This document shows positions 1-13,200 of a DNA stretch of 31,394 nt, piece after piece. This DNA is from Phoronis australis (Eukaryota > Phoronida > Phoronidae), in contig NMRA01000071.1 in the NCBI GenBank assembly GCA_002633005.1, forward strand, positions 713,980-745,373, written 5' to 3'. The notes beneath the pieces are model-generated. The model was not told the DNA's origin. It saw only the letters and a list, made by a program, of their open reading frames with translations, and searched no databases. The position numbers and the translations under genes are program-made. Every line of letters starts with the position of its first letter. Position 1 is the first letter of the stretch.

Positions 1-138
1 GTCAAGGAGCGCGACTCTTAGTCAAGGAGCGCGACTCTTAGTCAAGGAGCGCGACTCTTAGTCAAGGAGCGCCTTTTAGTCAAGGAGCGCGACTCTTAGT
101 CAAGGAGCGCGACTCTTAGTCAAGGAGCGCGACTCTTA
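1..138. repeat. 20-bp tandem repeat, cut by window start
   Basis: Seven units of GTCAAGGAGCGCGACTCTTA. Six are essentially identical at 20 bp; the fourth (61-78) is an 18-bp variant. The array probably continues to the left of the window. Near identity suggests recent expansion. Confidence 0.97.
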
Positions 139-948
139 GTGGTTCCAATGGCAGACGTCGTCAAAATTGAAAACTTTAATCAGTTTGCCCGAAAAAACGT
201 TCGTTAACATATTTTAAAACCAATTGCAATCACTGAATCTCGACATATGCACTAGGACAATGCTCAGATGATCGCAAAAAAACGTTGCGTCTTTTCGAAA
301 AAAAGGGAATTTTTAAAATGATCATTGCAATTTCAACAAACAAGATTTTTTGCGAGTTACTTCGAAATAAAGTTTCTTTATTCCATTACGTGCAAAACGT
401 GCAGAGACTTCCGTTTTAAGGAACCGACAATTCAACTGTCAAATACGAAGACGTCAACATTTATTGAAAAAACTAAAATTCCAAAGGCGAATGCTAGATT
501 TTCACAGTTTCTAATTTACATGGACTTTGGTATGGCTTTAAGACGTGGTTTAGGTTGATTGATCCTTCTTCGATTCCAGATTAGACAAGTCAAGAATTGA
601 AGACGGATTTCGGGCATGATCTTGAAATCATAAGTGTTGCCTCGAATCTAGATCAAATAAAGTGCAAACTCATCTTCGTAAATCAAAATATACTCACCCA
701 TGCAATGGCAGGCACTCATCCTGAGTTTGCTCTAAACTAGAACTCAAAATATTGAAAATGATCTAGATATTAAACCCCTTGCCCCGACCAGGAATGCGTT
801 GGACGAGGCTAGTAATTTGGGAGTTTGGTGAGATCACGCAACTTTTCGCGAGGTATCGTCTTCCATTAGGAGGAAAAGGCATGTTCTCACCAATTTTCAC
901 ACCTCAGTGCCAAGACTTACTACACTTGCGCCTCCTTCACACTCTTAC
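139..948. other. 3' flank or terminal intron of the gene
   Basis: No convincing gene. On the minus strand there are AATAAA signals at 460-465 and 377-382. A possible 23-bp micro-exon at 698-720 (acceptor AACTCAG, donor GTGAGT) and an acceptor with 18 open codons near 650 could extend the reading frame, but I would not assert them. Confidence 0.4.
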
Positions 949-1250
949 CGTTCTGTTCATTTCCTCCTCTTCAAGAGCCTCGCAGTGCGCCCCCTGTAGG
1001 ATACTCAGCAACATACCGGTGAGTACCCAAAGACCGATGAAGTTATAGAGGAAGAAGTAAATAGGGCCCAAAGACAACTTCTCCGTCTCTGGCGTGCTAT
1101 TGTATCCCACCATTAGAGTCATTAGGTACATGCTGCAGTGCCAAATGTTACTGAACAGCTTGCATTCCGCCGCAAACCACGTGACTCCAAGGAACAGGAA
1201 TCCAATAAAGATGATCAGGAAAGTGGATACAAACCAAGAGGCGTCTTTCC
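949..1250 (-). CDS. Exon 25: S5, pore and S6; last exon or penultimate
   Basis: 302-bp segment, phase 1 in, residues 4027-4127. Acceptor TAACTGTGCAG. SWFVSTFLIIFIGFLFLGVT is S5; the pore loop reads SMYLMTLMVGYN; LGPIYFFLYNFIGLWVLTG is S6 with the family's LGPIYF block. It ends in an acidic tail (CEALEEEEMNRT). At 948 there is a donor-like ACG|GTAAGA. If this is not spliced, the frame adds VRV and stops at 937-939. Minus-strand AATAAA signals at 460-465 and 377-382 would suit a 3' UTR, so both ends are possible. Confidence 0.92.
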
Positions 1251-4200
1251 CTGCACAGTTAAACAGAGTACAGTGAGGCATTGACATACCGAATCACAAA
1301 TGACTTAACTAAGGAATTTTAATTATCATGTAAAGGCCGTCAAATTTTGTGATTTCATAACCTTTCTTCTTTTGCTTTACTATGAACGTTCTGCTTACAT
1401 GCCTTAAGTGGGTCGGCCATACCATCGAAAGGGTCAGTTGTTACTTTCGCAGTTTCAAATAAAAATGAAATAATCCAACGACGTAATTCAACAACACACG
1501 CATACATACGGAGCTTCAATAACACTTACTCGATTAACGACTTTATCTCACTAAATTTTTAGGATTGCAGTTGGATGAATATCCTTTACGGAAACACCGT
1601 CATCAAAATGGGCTCTCACCAGGTGGCGTAACATTTGTTCACCAGAATGACTATCAGACACTATAATATCAAAATCGGCTCACATAAATGCGTACAGAAA
1701 CTATTGTACCTGATTTGATTACAGTCTTGGTCATGATAGCCACGTGTTTCTGAAATCGTAGTGTGTTGACGAAACGAATCTGCGTAATGAAGACAACGAT
1801 AGCGAAGAGAAACATGAAGAACATGTCGATGAAGATGAGCGAATCAAAGCTCACATACTTTCCTGGAAAATAGGTCAATTTACGGTAGTGAAAAATAAAA
1901 AGCCTACAGACAAAGCACATCAAGGGCATATTGAAGTAAAACAAGAATGATCGCTACATGACAAGGACACGAAACCAAAAGATCACGTCATAAAAGTAAC
2001 GTACAGGTATAATGTTGATAAGCGACGAGGCTGCATTGTTTATGATATGCGTTCAGACTGCATTGGGTATGACATGCGTCAAAAAAGTATTGCGTATCAT
2101 ATGCCTCCTGGCTGCATTGTGTATGATATGCGTCCAGGTTGTATTGTGCATGATACGCGTCCAGGCTGCATTGTATATGACATGCGTCCAGGCTGCATTG
2201 TACATGTATATGATATGCGTCCAGGCTGCATTGTATACGATATGCGTCCAGGCTGCATTGTAAATATGTTCCAGGCTGCATTGCTCATGAAATGTGTACA
2301 AGCTGCATTGTGTGTGGTATGTGTCCAGGCTGCATTGCGTCTAATATGTTCCAGGCTGCATTGTGTATGTGTTCCAGGTTGCATGGTGTATGATATATTC
2401 CAGGCTGCAGTGTGTATCATATGCGTCCAGACTGCACTGTGTTTCACATGAGTCCAGGCTGCATTGTTTATATGTTCCAGGCTGCATTGTGTACATGTTC
2501 CAGGCTGCATTGTGTATGATATGCGTCCAGGCTTCACTGTGTATGACATGCGTCCAGGCTGCATTGTGTATGATATGTTCCGGGCTGCATTGTGCATGAT
2601 GTGTTCCGGGCTGCATTGCGTGTGATATTTTCAAAGGAGTGGGAATAAGCTTCATTTTTAAAAGTTTCCATTCTGTATTAAAATACATTATGGTACATAA
2701 TGGCAACTTTTAAATTTAAAATATTTTGTCCACGGGTGGAACATATAACTGCAATCAAAACTAAAAAAAAATGTTGGTGCCAAAATGAACGGAAATGCTC
2801 CAACGGGGGCGTTGTAAGGCATGTAAAATGGGAAACACGTGTGGACAACTTCTCATTAAACATAATTCTGTTACATTTCACGAAGATATTGTCATGACGT
2901 TTTGGCCGATACATTGATTCGTTAATGATAGTGGATAGCAAAGCCCTGATCTGAATAGACTGAAAGTTGGCAGCTTGCATGAGCTAAAACTGAACATAAT
3001 CGCTCAAACCGTTTGATAGATTGTGATGGTGACTCCAGACAGCTGCACGTATTTACAGAGAATCCAATTCAATTCTAGGGTAGTTCAGTCGCCTTGCACT
3101 GACCCTTTCCCGCCGAATATCATTTTTACCAAGAACCAGGGAAGCCTGCTCATTCATTCTCTAAACATTATCTGAAAACGTTTTGACGAGAAATTTCGTG
3201 TCAAAGTTTAAACTGCAAAGAGAGAAGACTATGGCAGTCAAAATCCAGACAAAATGCGTCCCGACATACATCCATAAATCCGTAGGCCTACTCCATTGGC
3301 AAAAACGCGTTTGTCAAGAACTTCCGCAAGTCGAATAGATTAAACAAGAGCACAGCAAAATCTGTCGAGTTCCTAAATGACAACAAACTATATTTTGTCG
3401 AGATTGAAAGGGTCATTTATTGTAATACGAATTCAGCCAAAAATGGACTGGTGCCGGCACTCTCCCGTCACATGTGAAGGTAGTGAGTGACTGAAAAGGG
3501 TAAATGCGCGTCAGGAAGAGAGCAATTGACAGTGACGGTAGAGGGAACGGTAGTGATGTGTGAGAGTAGACGAACAATAAAGAAGCAAGAGGTTGCACCT
3601 TTGTTGTTGAAGACGTCCTCTATCGTCCTCATAGTCATTAGGTTCTTCTCTGTGTACATTCCCAGACAGGCCCACATAAAGATACACGCCACGAGGTTGG
3701 CGATGTTCCAGTTGCTCTTCAGGTATTCTCTTTTCGTCTTCACTATCTTTACGATCTCCACGATGGTGAAGTACAACGTGTAAAGCATGCAAACTACCTC
3801 GGCGAAGATGGACATTACGCCTACAACATGAAAAATCAATGTCACCTTGAAACCAAATTGGATTGAGAACAGAGAATTGCTCACCAGCATGGCGCCGTTC
3901 AGCATGCACTGCTCCAAAAGAAACGGTGATACATAAGCGTCAGCTAATTAACTTAGAACCCTTCAGTTCGTATAGGCCTGATGACATACTCAGTAAAGTG
4001 ACGTAGACTACTGCACTCATCTCAGGATTTAAACTTTACCTCTAAACTGAGCAGGGATATGGTGACATTTTGAGAAAAAAAATAACTTCTGGAACCTGTA
4101 ACGTAGAGCGTTGATATGCACCCACCAATTGTATCATATACAACGCAGATGCAGGAGACGATCAGAAATGCTCTACTCAACAGCAGTTACGCCCAACATT

Positions 4201-7200
4201 TCACCTTGATTCTTAAAGCAGTTAAGAAGATAAGGAAGCATATATCAATCGACACAGAAAAAATAGAAGGCAAAACGTAATCAAACTAATCTGAAACTAC
4301 AGTGTACGTGACAAAACTTGTTTGGCAAATCCTTCAAAAGCATTGTTGATACCAAAGGAAATGAACACAAACATGCCCCTAGGCGGCTCTGCAGTTTGCA
4401 GCTGTTGGGTTGAGGAAATCCGAAGATACAGAGCAAACGTGAGAAAATAAAATTGACACTAGGGTCGCCCGAAATTCAAAAGAAAATAAAAACGGCTACT
4501 ACGTGGCGCAGAAAATGCCGAATCCACCCCAAAACGAGAAAGCTGCCGTTTTTCGTAACAGATAACTATTTACCGGTATCATATTTCAGGAACTCCGAAG
4601 ATAAGGCAAAAACATAATTGCCCAGCATCAGTCGAATCCGTCAGAACATTCGGGCATGCTGTCCTAACCATGATAGCAATATGTCGGAAAAATTATTTCG
4701 GAACTTTAGAGATAGAGCAGATGGCGCCAGACGGAAGCTGAACGGATGGACAGACGGAAGGAGAGGACGGCATAACGTACCCAAATAGATATATGTGGGA
4801 GCATAAAATATAATTTTCTCTGTATAATTTCCTCTAAAGATTATGGTTAAGTGGGGTTTTATTGTAAGGAAAGCTTTTATGTCAGGTGCTGGTGGTGAGT
4901 TGTATGCATTATTAACATGCTTATTATTGAGAAAAACGCAAAAACTGCGCAGCTAAAGCTAATGGACACTTTTAAAAAATTCAAAACTTGTTTGGATGAT
5001 TACTTTACCCAATTGGTCAAGAAGCTACAATTAACAATACTTCCTTATCTCATCAGCTAACATGACACATTACCATGTAACGTCCATCAATGTAAACACA
5101 ACTACACAAAAATAAACGCACCGATACAGAAAAGTACTTCTTAAAAAGACCATTACCTGCACTTCCGGTGTAGCGATACAAGTTGAATGACGTGATTTCT
5201 TTGCTGATCACAGCTGCCCCAACAGTTGGCAATTCGTAAGCAAGACGCACAGACGTAAACAGGTTAACATTCATCGTAAACACAGTGAACTCTACAAACA
5301 CAACCCTTGTGTAACGATCTACCCAGTCGAGAGCGCGCAGTCGTCTGATGTACTCAACAGCCTCTTTATAGTTTTGTGGAATCTGCGCCACGTACCCATT
5401 TCCCGAGTACCAAGCAAGTTGCGCCCAAACTGCTTCGCTCTTAAGTACACTCTTATTTTGAAACACAAGCGCCGATGACAAATCTAACGTAGGATTCTCG
5501 TGATGCACGAGCTGATACGGTCTCGTCATGTTTTCGGTATCTTCCGTTGTCACGCTGTAGTCCTGGTAGCATTGCGTTATGCAAGATGCTGCTAGAATGG
5601 ACCGGTCAGCCAAGCACTGTTCTGTAAGAGATTTGCTCAGTTATATTTCCTTATGTTCGCTACTTTAACGCCTTTAATTAAGTGCGCAAGTACAACAAAT
5701 GGCTTCATGGCCTACACGAACTACACCAAAAGCTAAATAAAACGTTTTGATATCCTCTTATCTTAGTATGAGCTTAGCAGAGTATTACCATGACAACGTT
5801 ATAGCACTGAATGTCACAGTTTAGTAGTTAATGTATATGAAAATTGGAGATCAAAATAAAATACTGCAATCATGTATTATAATAAATTCACAAATACCAG
5901 TTTGAAGGGAAAGAAGCTTACTAGGGCTAACTCGCAGTTGCCTCAGTCTAGCGGGACTCATGCGCATAGAAACGCCGTTGGATATGAACTTCCGGTCGTA
6001 CGATACGTTAGTTGGCATGCCGTTATAAAGTTTCTCGTAGTATAAGTTAGAAATCATGCTTGTCTCTAACCAAGTCCAGAAGTTGGCCGCTGTAGCAACC
6101 TGTAAAACGTTTAACAAGTTTGAGAGACTCAACAAACAAGTCGGGAGACCAATGATCAGACGGAAGTGCGTTCTAATGAAGTTTTCAGTACAATGGCCAA
6201 ACGTCATTTTAGTATAATTTCACTTCATTGATATATTGCTTAACGTGGGGCAATAACTCATATTTACATTTCTCCAAATGTAAAGCGATCGAGTTATCGG
6301 TGGGTCAATCGTTTGAAAGAAATGTTGTAGCCATATTCAAACACAGTTAACCCTAGCATCCTTACCTCCTCATAACTGGTTCCGTCCGCGAACAATTTGT
6401 TCATTTCTTGATTCATAGTATACATTTGGTAGTCCCTCATACCGTAAGCTATCGACAACAAGAGGAAGAGATAGAGCGAATGTGAGAGGAAGTCCTTCAC
6501 GGCATCTGACAGAACATTCTCACGTAACTTCTGACGACGGATTTCTTCTTTCTCTTTTTCCTCGGCCTCAGGGTCAGCTACAAAGAAGACACCAAAACCC
6601 AGAACATTCACAGTGTGATGACAACTTAAAATTAACCATGAATAATTAACTTGTGTTTTTGAGACGTCATCAAAACTGGTAATGGGAGTACTATCCTTTG
6701 AATGGACGATTTCATTTGACTTGTTATCCGTGACTGCTTGAGTAATCAAATTGAAATAACAATGTAGGAACAACAGATAGCAGTGAGTCTTAAAGGAACT
6801 AAGAACAAAAGGCTACTAAAAGTCAATTTTCATTGTAATAGGAGTGGAACATTTGAAAAAGCGACACATGAGTACTGTTGCCTACGAATGATTTGCGATG
6901 TTGGCAATTTAAAAGCCATCAGGTAAATTAGTGTCATGGAGAGAATAGAAAAACTGTATCCCGTTTCTTCCCACATCACGTGACTTGTACGGTGAGCATT
7001 CGTGCAAGAAAAAACACGGAGACGCGTTTTCTTCTAGGAAGATCGTTGCAACAAAGCACATAAATAACGTATAATTATGTTGATTGAACAAATTTACAAA
7101 CATGGCTAACCGGGCTCTTCGGGTAGTGGCGGCGGAGCGGTCGTTCTCGCAATAGGGTTATCCGAGACTTTAATGCAAATGGCTGTGTCGTCCTCGTCCT

Positions 7201-10200
7201 CGTCGTCATCAACATCCGGGGGTTTCTTAAATACTAGTGAAAACAACGCAGCGAATGCAAGCACCTGTAAATACATTACAGGTGATATTCAACGGTATTT
7301 TGAGTAACAATCTTCCGCGAAAATGTTTACAATAGGCTATGCTAATATTGCATTACGAAGGTCAGGCCAGGTGAATATTTTCATAGGAATTGGACAAAAA
7401 ACAGTGAAATAAACTTCGGGCTAGTTTCCCAAGAAAACAAAAACTGGGCAAATTATGAGCAACTATATACAATAATAGAAAACAAATAAATAAGTGAAAA
7501 CAATTGTACTACACTGAAAAAGCGATTATGTAAGGACCTTGCCCCTTCGCAGTGGTGCAGTCTCTCAGCAGTGGATACAAGGAGAGGTGAATATTAGTGT
7601 ACTGTCGCTCAACAGTGGATACAAGGAGAGGTGAATATAAGGATACTGTAGCTCAACAGTGGATACAAGGAGAGGTGAATATAAGGATACTGTAGCTCAA
7701 CAGTGGATACAAGGAGAGGTGAATATAAGGGTACTGTCGCTCAACAATGGATACAAGGAGAGGTGAATATTAGTGTACTGTCGCTCAACAGTGGATACAA
7801 AGGCCCAGTCCATTAACAGAGGATACACGGACCATGTATCACGGAAGAGATTTGAAAAAGTTTGAGTTTTCATTTCCCTTGAGACCATTTCCCATTTGTG
7901 GATGCTGTCTTAGCAGTGGCACTATTCGAATACACCTAGAACTTGTTATAGCCAGTTTCATTGAAATCAAATAGTTCGAGAATAGGCCATGTTCACATGA
8001 AAGCCAACGGACATTTTAAAGATCTCAAACATACTTTTGTTGTGTTGTGAGATTTGTTCTTCTCAACACGCCAGAATACAGATGTACGTGCCAGTAAAAT
8101 TAATATTAAGCTCTATAACTGGTTATGTCGAGTCTTTTTAGTTAGTTTGAATTCTGCTCGTAATATGCCGTACAAGTGGACGCAGGTTACATTTGGTAAA
8201 ATATGTGACTCGCAAAAAGTTCCATGGATGTTGTCTAGCCAGCAAATGCTTGTCTGGTATATGAAGAGCGATTGAGGAGAGCAAAACTGAATTAATGATG
8301 ATAGCCCGACGTCATTACAGTGGAACCTGCACACTAAGTCCTCATCTCTGTGAAGAACACAACGTATAGTGACTACGTGAACCGTGGGTTGAAAATTGCC
8401 ATATGTTTATAAGAACGGGTTTTGGGTCGAAAACGATCACTGAACCGTGTCCAGTAAGTACCGTTACGTGGTTCTGGAGAATAACACTGCATGATGCGAG
8501 CTATTTGAACTTGAAAAGTACGTCATTAGTGCAAAGGTCACCCATTTGAAGTTTTTGTTTTCACATTGATAAGGTGCTAATGAATACAAGTGCAGTTTGT
8601 TTCGGGTAGATTATGTCAATGTAGCATTTTTGTTTAATTCCTAATATACATTGGCATAGTTAAGAGCATGCAAATGATCTTTAAGTATGCAGTGGCAACA
8701 AGAGACTCATTCCAACAAGGAAGGTCACGCAACAACAAACCTCAATTGGACTACGCTCACAAATACAACCATCTCCGTCGACAAAAGAACACTTAGCCTG
8801 GAATACGAACCCACAGTAACTCATAGTTCCATAACAAACTGCCTTCGACTGCATTCATGTTGTCACCAAGAGCTACGAAAAGCTTTCCACGTTCTTTAAC
8901 AAATTTTGTATGTGAATGCTTACCTTGATAGGATTCACTATGAACGTATCTTGGAACACAGACAGCAAGAAAGCGGTCAACCAGCCAGTGGACTTGACGC
9001 CACCCCACTCCAAGGCGTAGAAGACTGTGAATGCAGCTGACGTAGCAATGCTAGCGAATACTAACAACCATCCAATGTAGACGAACCAAAATGGCAGCTT
9101 CCGACTCCTTCTCTTCTTCAAAACCGGTTTCTTCTTTGATGACTTCAGTGAGTATTTAAAGCGCTTCCACCAGTCGGTGAAGCTCGCCTTCTCGATAACA
9201 TCAACTCGTGGATAATGCTGCCACTCGCTGTAGCTCTTACTGCCACTAGACGCCCAGATGTTGTCGAACTTTTTGTTCTTTTTCTTCAGCTTTCTCCAGT
9301 TCGTGGTCTTAGCCGTTTTTTCGTCATGGATTTTTTTGCTTCTCCGCTTAGAATTGCGGAAGAAGTACAAGATGGCTATATTGGCCGGAAGGACGGTGAG
9401 CGTACTCATAACACTTGTATAAAGCTCGTTCATTGTGAAGCTGACAGGTCCTGAAAAAATAGGTTTTTGCATGGTCAAATGCAAGTACATAACTTGTACA
9501 GATAACCATGGAATGATCCTTAAACTTATATCAAAATCTTATTAGCTCGTGACATCACGAAAGAGAGGGCTGTGAATAGCTGTGAAGACATCAAAATGTC
9601 TTTCAGTAATGCATGTGTATAGGCAGTAAACGGTAAACTCAGCCCAAGGCGCATCGCGTGCTTATTTGGGTAACGTTTTAAATTAACAGGTTGCCGCTAC
9701 CTGCAGTACAATGTCTTTAAGAGACCAAAGGTCATACCGATAGTGAGACGAGCAGACGGTTTGCCTCCCTTTTCTTCGTCTGTTTTGTACCACATGGCGT
9801 TTGAAATCATTGTCAGGAACAGGATGGAGACGAGGCAGGACAGTCTTTGCACGCGCGTGAAGTTACTAGGCACCGGTCGCGAGGCAACGCTAACCATAAG
9901 GTGGTCTTCTGTCATGTCGCGTCGAGCACTTTTGGAGAATGAGGCGGAGTCTTTCAGTCTTTCTTTGTCGGCCACTGGTATAATCCGGTCTACTCTCAAG
10001 TCGTCATGTTTCTTTGATAGCCACTTGTCACACAAGAAATAATACCTTGGAAGAAAATGACATTCAGCAAGTAGGGCCCTGTAAGCCTAGTGATGATGCG
10101 TAGTGAGTGAAATCTGACTTCTTACATTAAACTCATTTTGACACGCCATAACGGAGAATACATTTTGTTTTAAATCCGTGGTCAAGTGGTCAAAACAGTT

Positions 10201-13200
10201 CTGTGAGTTTGCACAGATTGAAGTATTCCTAAAAAGAATTCTGCTATCGTTTTGTGTCTTCGATACTCAAACTTGTCTCTAGGTATTAGTATTGAAACAT
10301 GATATATGAATAAGGTTTGTTTTCACATCAGCAGTTTTGCATGTTGTAATGAATCTGCGTACTTACTTTTTACCCGTAATGACGTCGGAGACGATAATTT
10401 TCTCCAGAAACCAAGAGTTTTGTAGACCCCCCGTGTTGTCGTGCCACACGCGCAGGTACAACAGGTTACCGATACTGTGCGGTGAAGAAACGTAGAAGTT
10501 GTCCACGGCACCCTTTTTGAAATTCTGATTCAAACAATAATACACATGTTAGAATAAAACAACCAATAAAAAAGATTTGCGGTTACACTACAAAAATACT
10601 GACAGCGCTTGCAAATAAGTCTGTTAAAATCGGTGTACGTGCCGCGTGTGTTTGTGCGTTCGACAGCTTTTAGTTGTTGTATTGATTAGCTTTTGGTTAT
10701 CAACAACCCTTGTCACAAACTGGACTAAATTCTGGATAAGTAAAGAATACTTTAAAAGCGCAAGATAAGGGCGAAGAAGGCAGTGGTTCAAATGTTCCCT
10801 AAATCAGTCGGTCAAAGTACATGTACCTCTCTAATTCCATCGTCCATGATCCTTAGGCCAGTATCACTTTCCTCTCCACTCAGAACGAAGAAAACCTTCG
10901 ACTTAGTTCCTGCGCCTGTCTTACTTCCGGTGAACACCGACATTTTGAATCCGTACTGGTCGTCAGAATGGTTATCTATGAGCGGGTTGTAAGTCCACTG
11001 AGAAATTAAAACATAATAGTTATTGCGCAAATTGAGAAATGAGAGTACCCTGCTTGGAGGGTCCTCGTCATATACATTTTTGGAAGCTAAAGTCTCACAC
11101 TATGGTATACACCAGACATTCGTATCATGCCACCGCAATTAATAAACATAAAACGATCCATATTCAAAACTTAACCTTTCGACAACTGAGTCATCACACT
11201 GTTAGGATAATTCTCTAATGTTTCTGAGACACACACACACGTGGGTAAAACACATAAATCTAGTGTGAGCAGAATAAAAGAAGGTTGTTTCCTAAAATTC
11301 TTACCCTTCGCCTATCTTTCTTGTCAGCTCGTCTGGCGAGGATAATCAATAGGAAATAAAGACCCAATATGGCACTGATGGTGGCGACGACTGGCGCATT
11401 TTCTGCCAGTTTCTTATCCAAGTCTTTAAATATATTGCTGAAGTCGATGGTGTTTGGAGGAACAAACAAACCTGCCCCAAAATTTCCAAACAGATTGCTC
11501 TTGAATTTCACCTTGTTTGGGGACGAATCGGGGTCGACCTGCAATAATTGTGACGTAAACTAACAGCTGGCAGGACGCTTGAAAATCAACGACCGTGATG
11601 ATGGCGATAACAAGGAAAATAACAATGATGACGAAGATGACGATAGTAGTGATTGTGATGATGAGGCTCATGATGACGATGTTGATGATAATGTTGACGA
11701 TTAGAGTGTGCGAGGATTTTTCGACGAGTGTCGATGCTAAGGCATAACGAATGAGGTGACATTTTGGAAAAGCTGTGACAGCAGATGTACTACAGCCAAT
11801 ACATTCAGACATAGTTCTCAACAGGCCAAGATGTTTACTTGAGTATCTTTTATTGAGATACGTATCTGATAGTGCACTTCTTTGAAAGAGCTGAATGATT
11901 TAAAATTGCAAAACATTGATAATAGTGATGACCGTAAATAGTTATCATTGAACTCACTTTGCACTCAGTGACCCATTTTTGTTTTTCTTCATCCCATCTC
12001 TGACAAGTTAACTCGTAAAATTGAATATAGTACTTTGAGAACCAGTCAGTTCCATTGGTAGTCTCGTTCCCTACAGGTGGCGACTGAGTCGTGGACATGG
12101 TTTCCTGTGCTGATCTACGTTGTCTACTTTTCGCCGGCTGCGTATGTTCATTGTCATGAGATGCGTTAAAGGTGGGAAAAGTTGTCGGGAACAGCTGATC
12201 ACGTGTCATGGGTGTGGAGGCAATGTCTGCCAGAGAGTCTTCAGTGACACCAGATTCATAGATCTGTGTACTAAGAAGCGCCCCCTTTCCACTGACTTGT
12301 TGAATACCCAGGAACTTTGTACCGGGAACCATCTTGTTTAACTGAATAGCTAGTGTAAACTGCAAGTCATCGTCTGCCGCTATGTCTGTGCGACCCTTGG
12401 GAAACGTTGCCATGTAGTCGAAACTTTGCGGTGTCGGAAAACCGTCGAATCCAACGTACACATTGAATGAAACGTTCATTACTGGTTTGACGAAGAGTTG
12501 AAGAACACCACTTTGTCCGTTTGTTGAGAATTTGTGATAGCACATGCTGTAATTGCCTGATGGTGCTGGTCTAGTTACCAACTTTGGCGACTCGGCTTTT
12601 TTGGGCTTAATCGCAAGACTTATTCCACCGTCATGTTGCTGGTCACTAGAGGGAGCTGATGTAGGCGCTGTGGTGGATTTAGTCGCAAATTTCTTATTGG
12701 CAGCGCGTTTGATTTTCTTTCCACCCACTCCGTACATTTGTATGGACGTGATTGGAGAGGATGGTTTATCGTCGGTACTGTTGTCGTCTGCACTGGGTGC
12801 GTAGCTAAAAGGGTTGTCCTGGTAACTAGCCATCTGAAGGTACAAGAATAACACATTCAACATGTTTGGAAGACGTAACAACGGGTTATATTAGCCATCT
12901 GAATGTGCAAGAATAACGCATTGTTCAAGGTGTTTGGATGACGTGACAACGGGTTATACTAGCCATCTGAAGGTACAAGAATGTTCATTACATTTGGATG
13001 ACGTGATAACGGGCTATACTAGCCATCTGAAAGTACAAGAATAACACGTCGTTCAACATGTTTGGATGACGTGATAACGGGTTCTACTAGCAGGCACTAA
13101 TATTAAAACTACTTCAACACAATCCATCGAGATGCCTAATGGAAATTTCATTCTAGTTCTTTAACACAATGGTTCCTCCCAGACATGAGTGGATTAGCAG

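Larger units (their letters stand above)
5622..7110. other. Introns 19-21 around exons 20 and 21
   Basis: Intervals 5622-5921, 6100-6365 and 6578-7110 lie between channel exons. They are AT-rich and contain no tandem array or supported reading frame. Confidence 0.55.
9451..11304. other. Introns 14-17 between PLAT/TM exons
   Basis: Short introns 9451-9737, 10046-10366, 10525-10826 and 10998-11304. A small CA run (ACACACACAC) lies near 11230. No other feature seen. Confidence 0.55.

Noticed and set aside
1988-2706. Several overlapping reading frames of 78-166 codons on both strands
   Set aside because: All are translations of the 27-bp minisatellite; repetitive peptides in every frame.
3511-3909. 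132-codon minus-strand frame
   Set aside because: Out-of-frame shadow of exon 23, whose frame holds S2 and S3.
9697-9737. Extension of exon 17 to a GTAGCG donor
   Set aside because: Phase does not match exon 18 and it breaks the conserved block; the GTATGA donor at 9737 fits both.
11426-11821. 131-codon Ile/Val-rich minus-strand frame resembling a membrane protein
   Set aside because: Product of the GATGA-type simple sequence in intron 13, and out of frame with exon 14.
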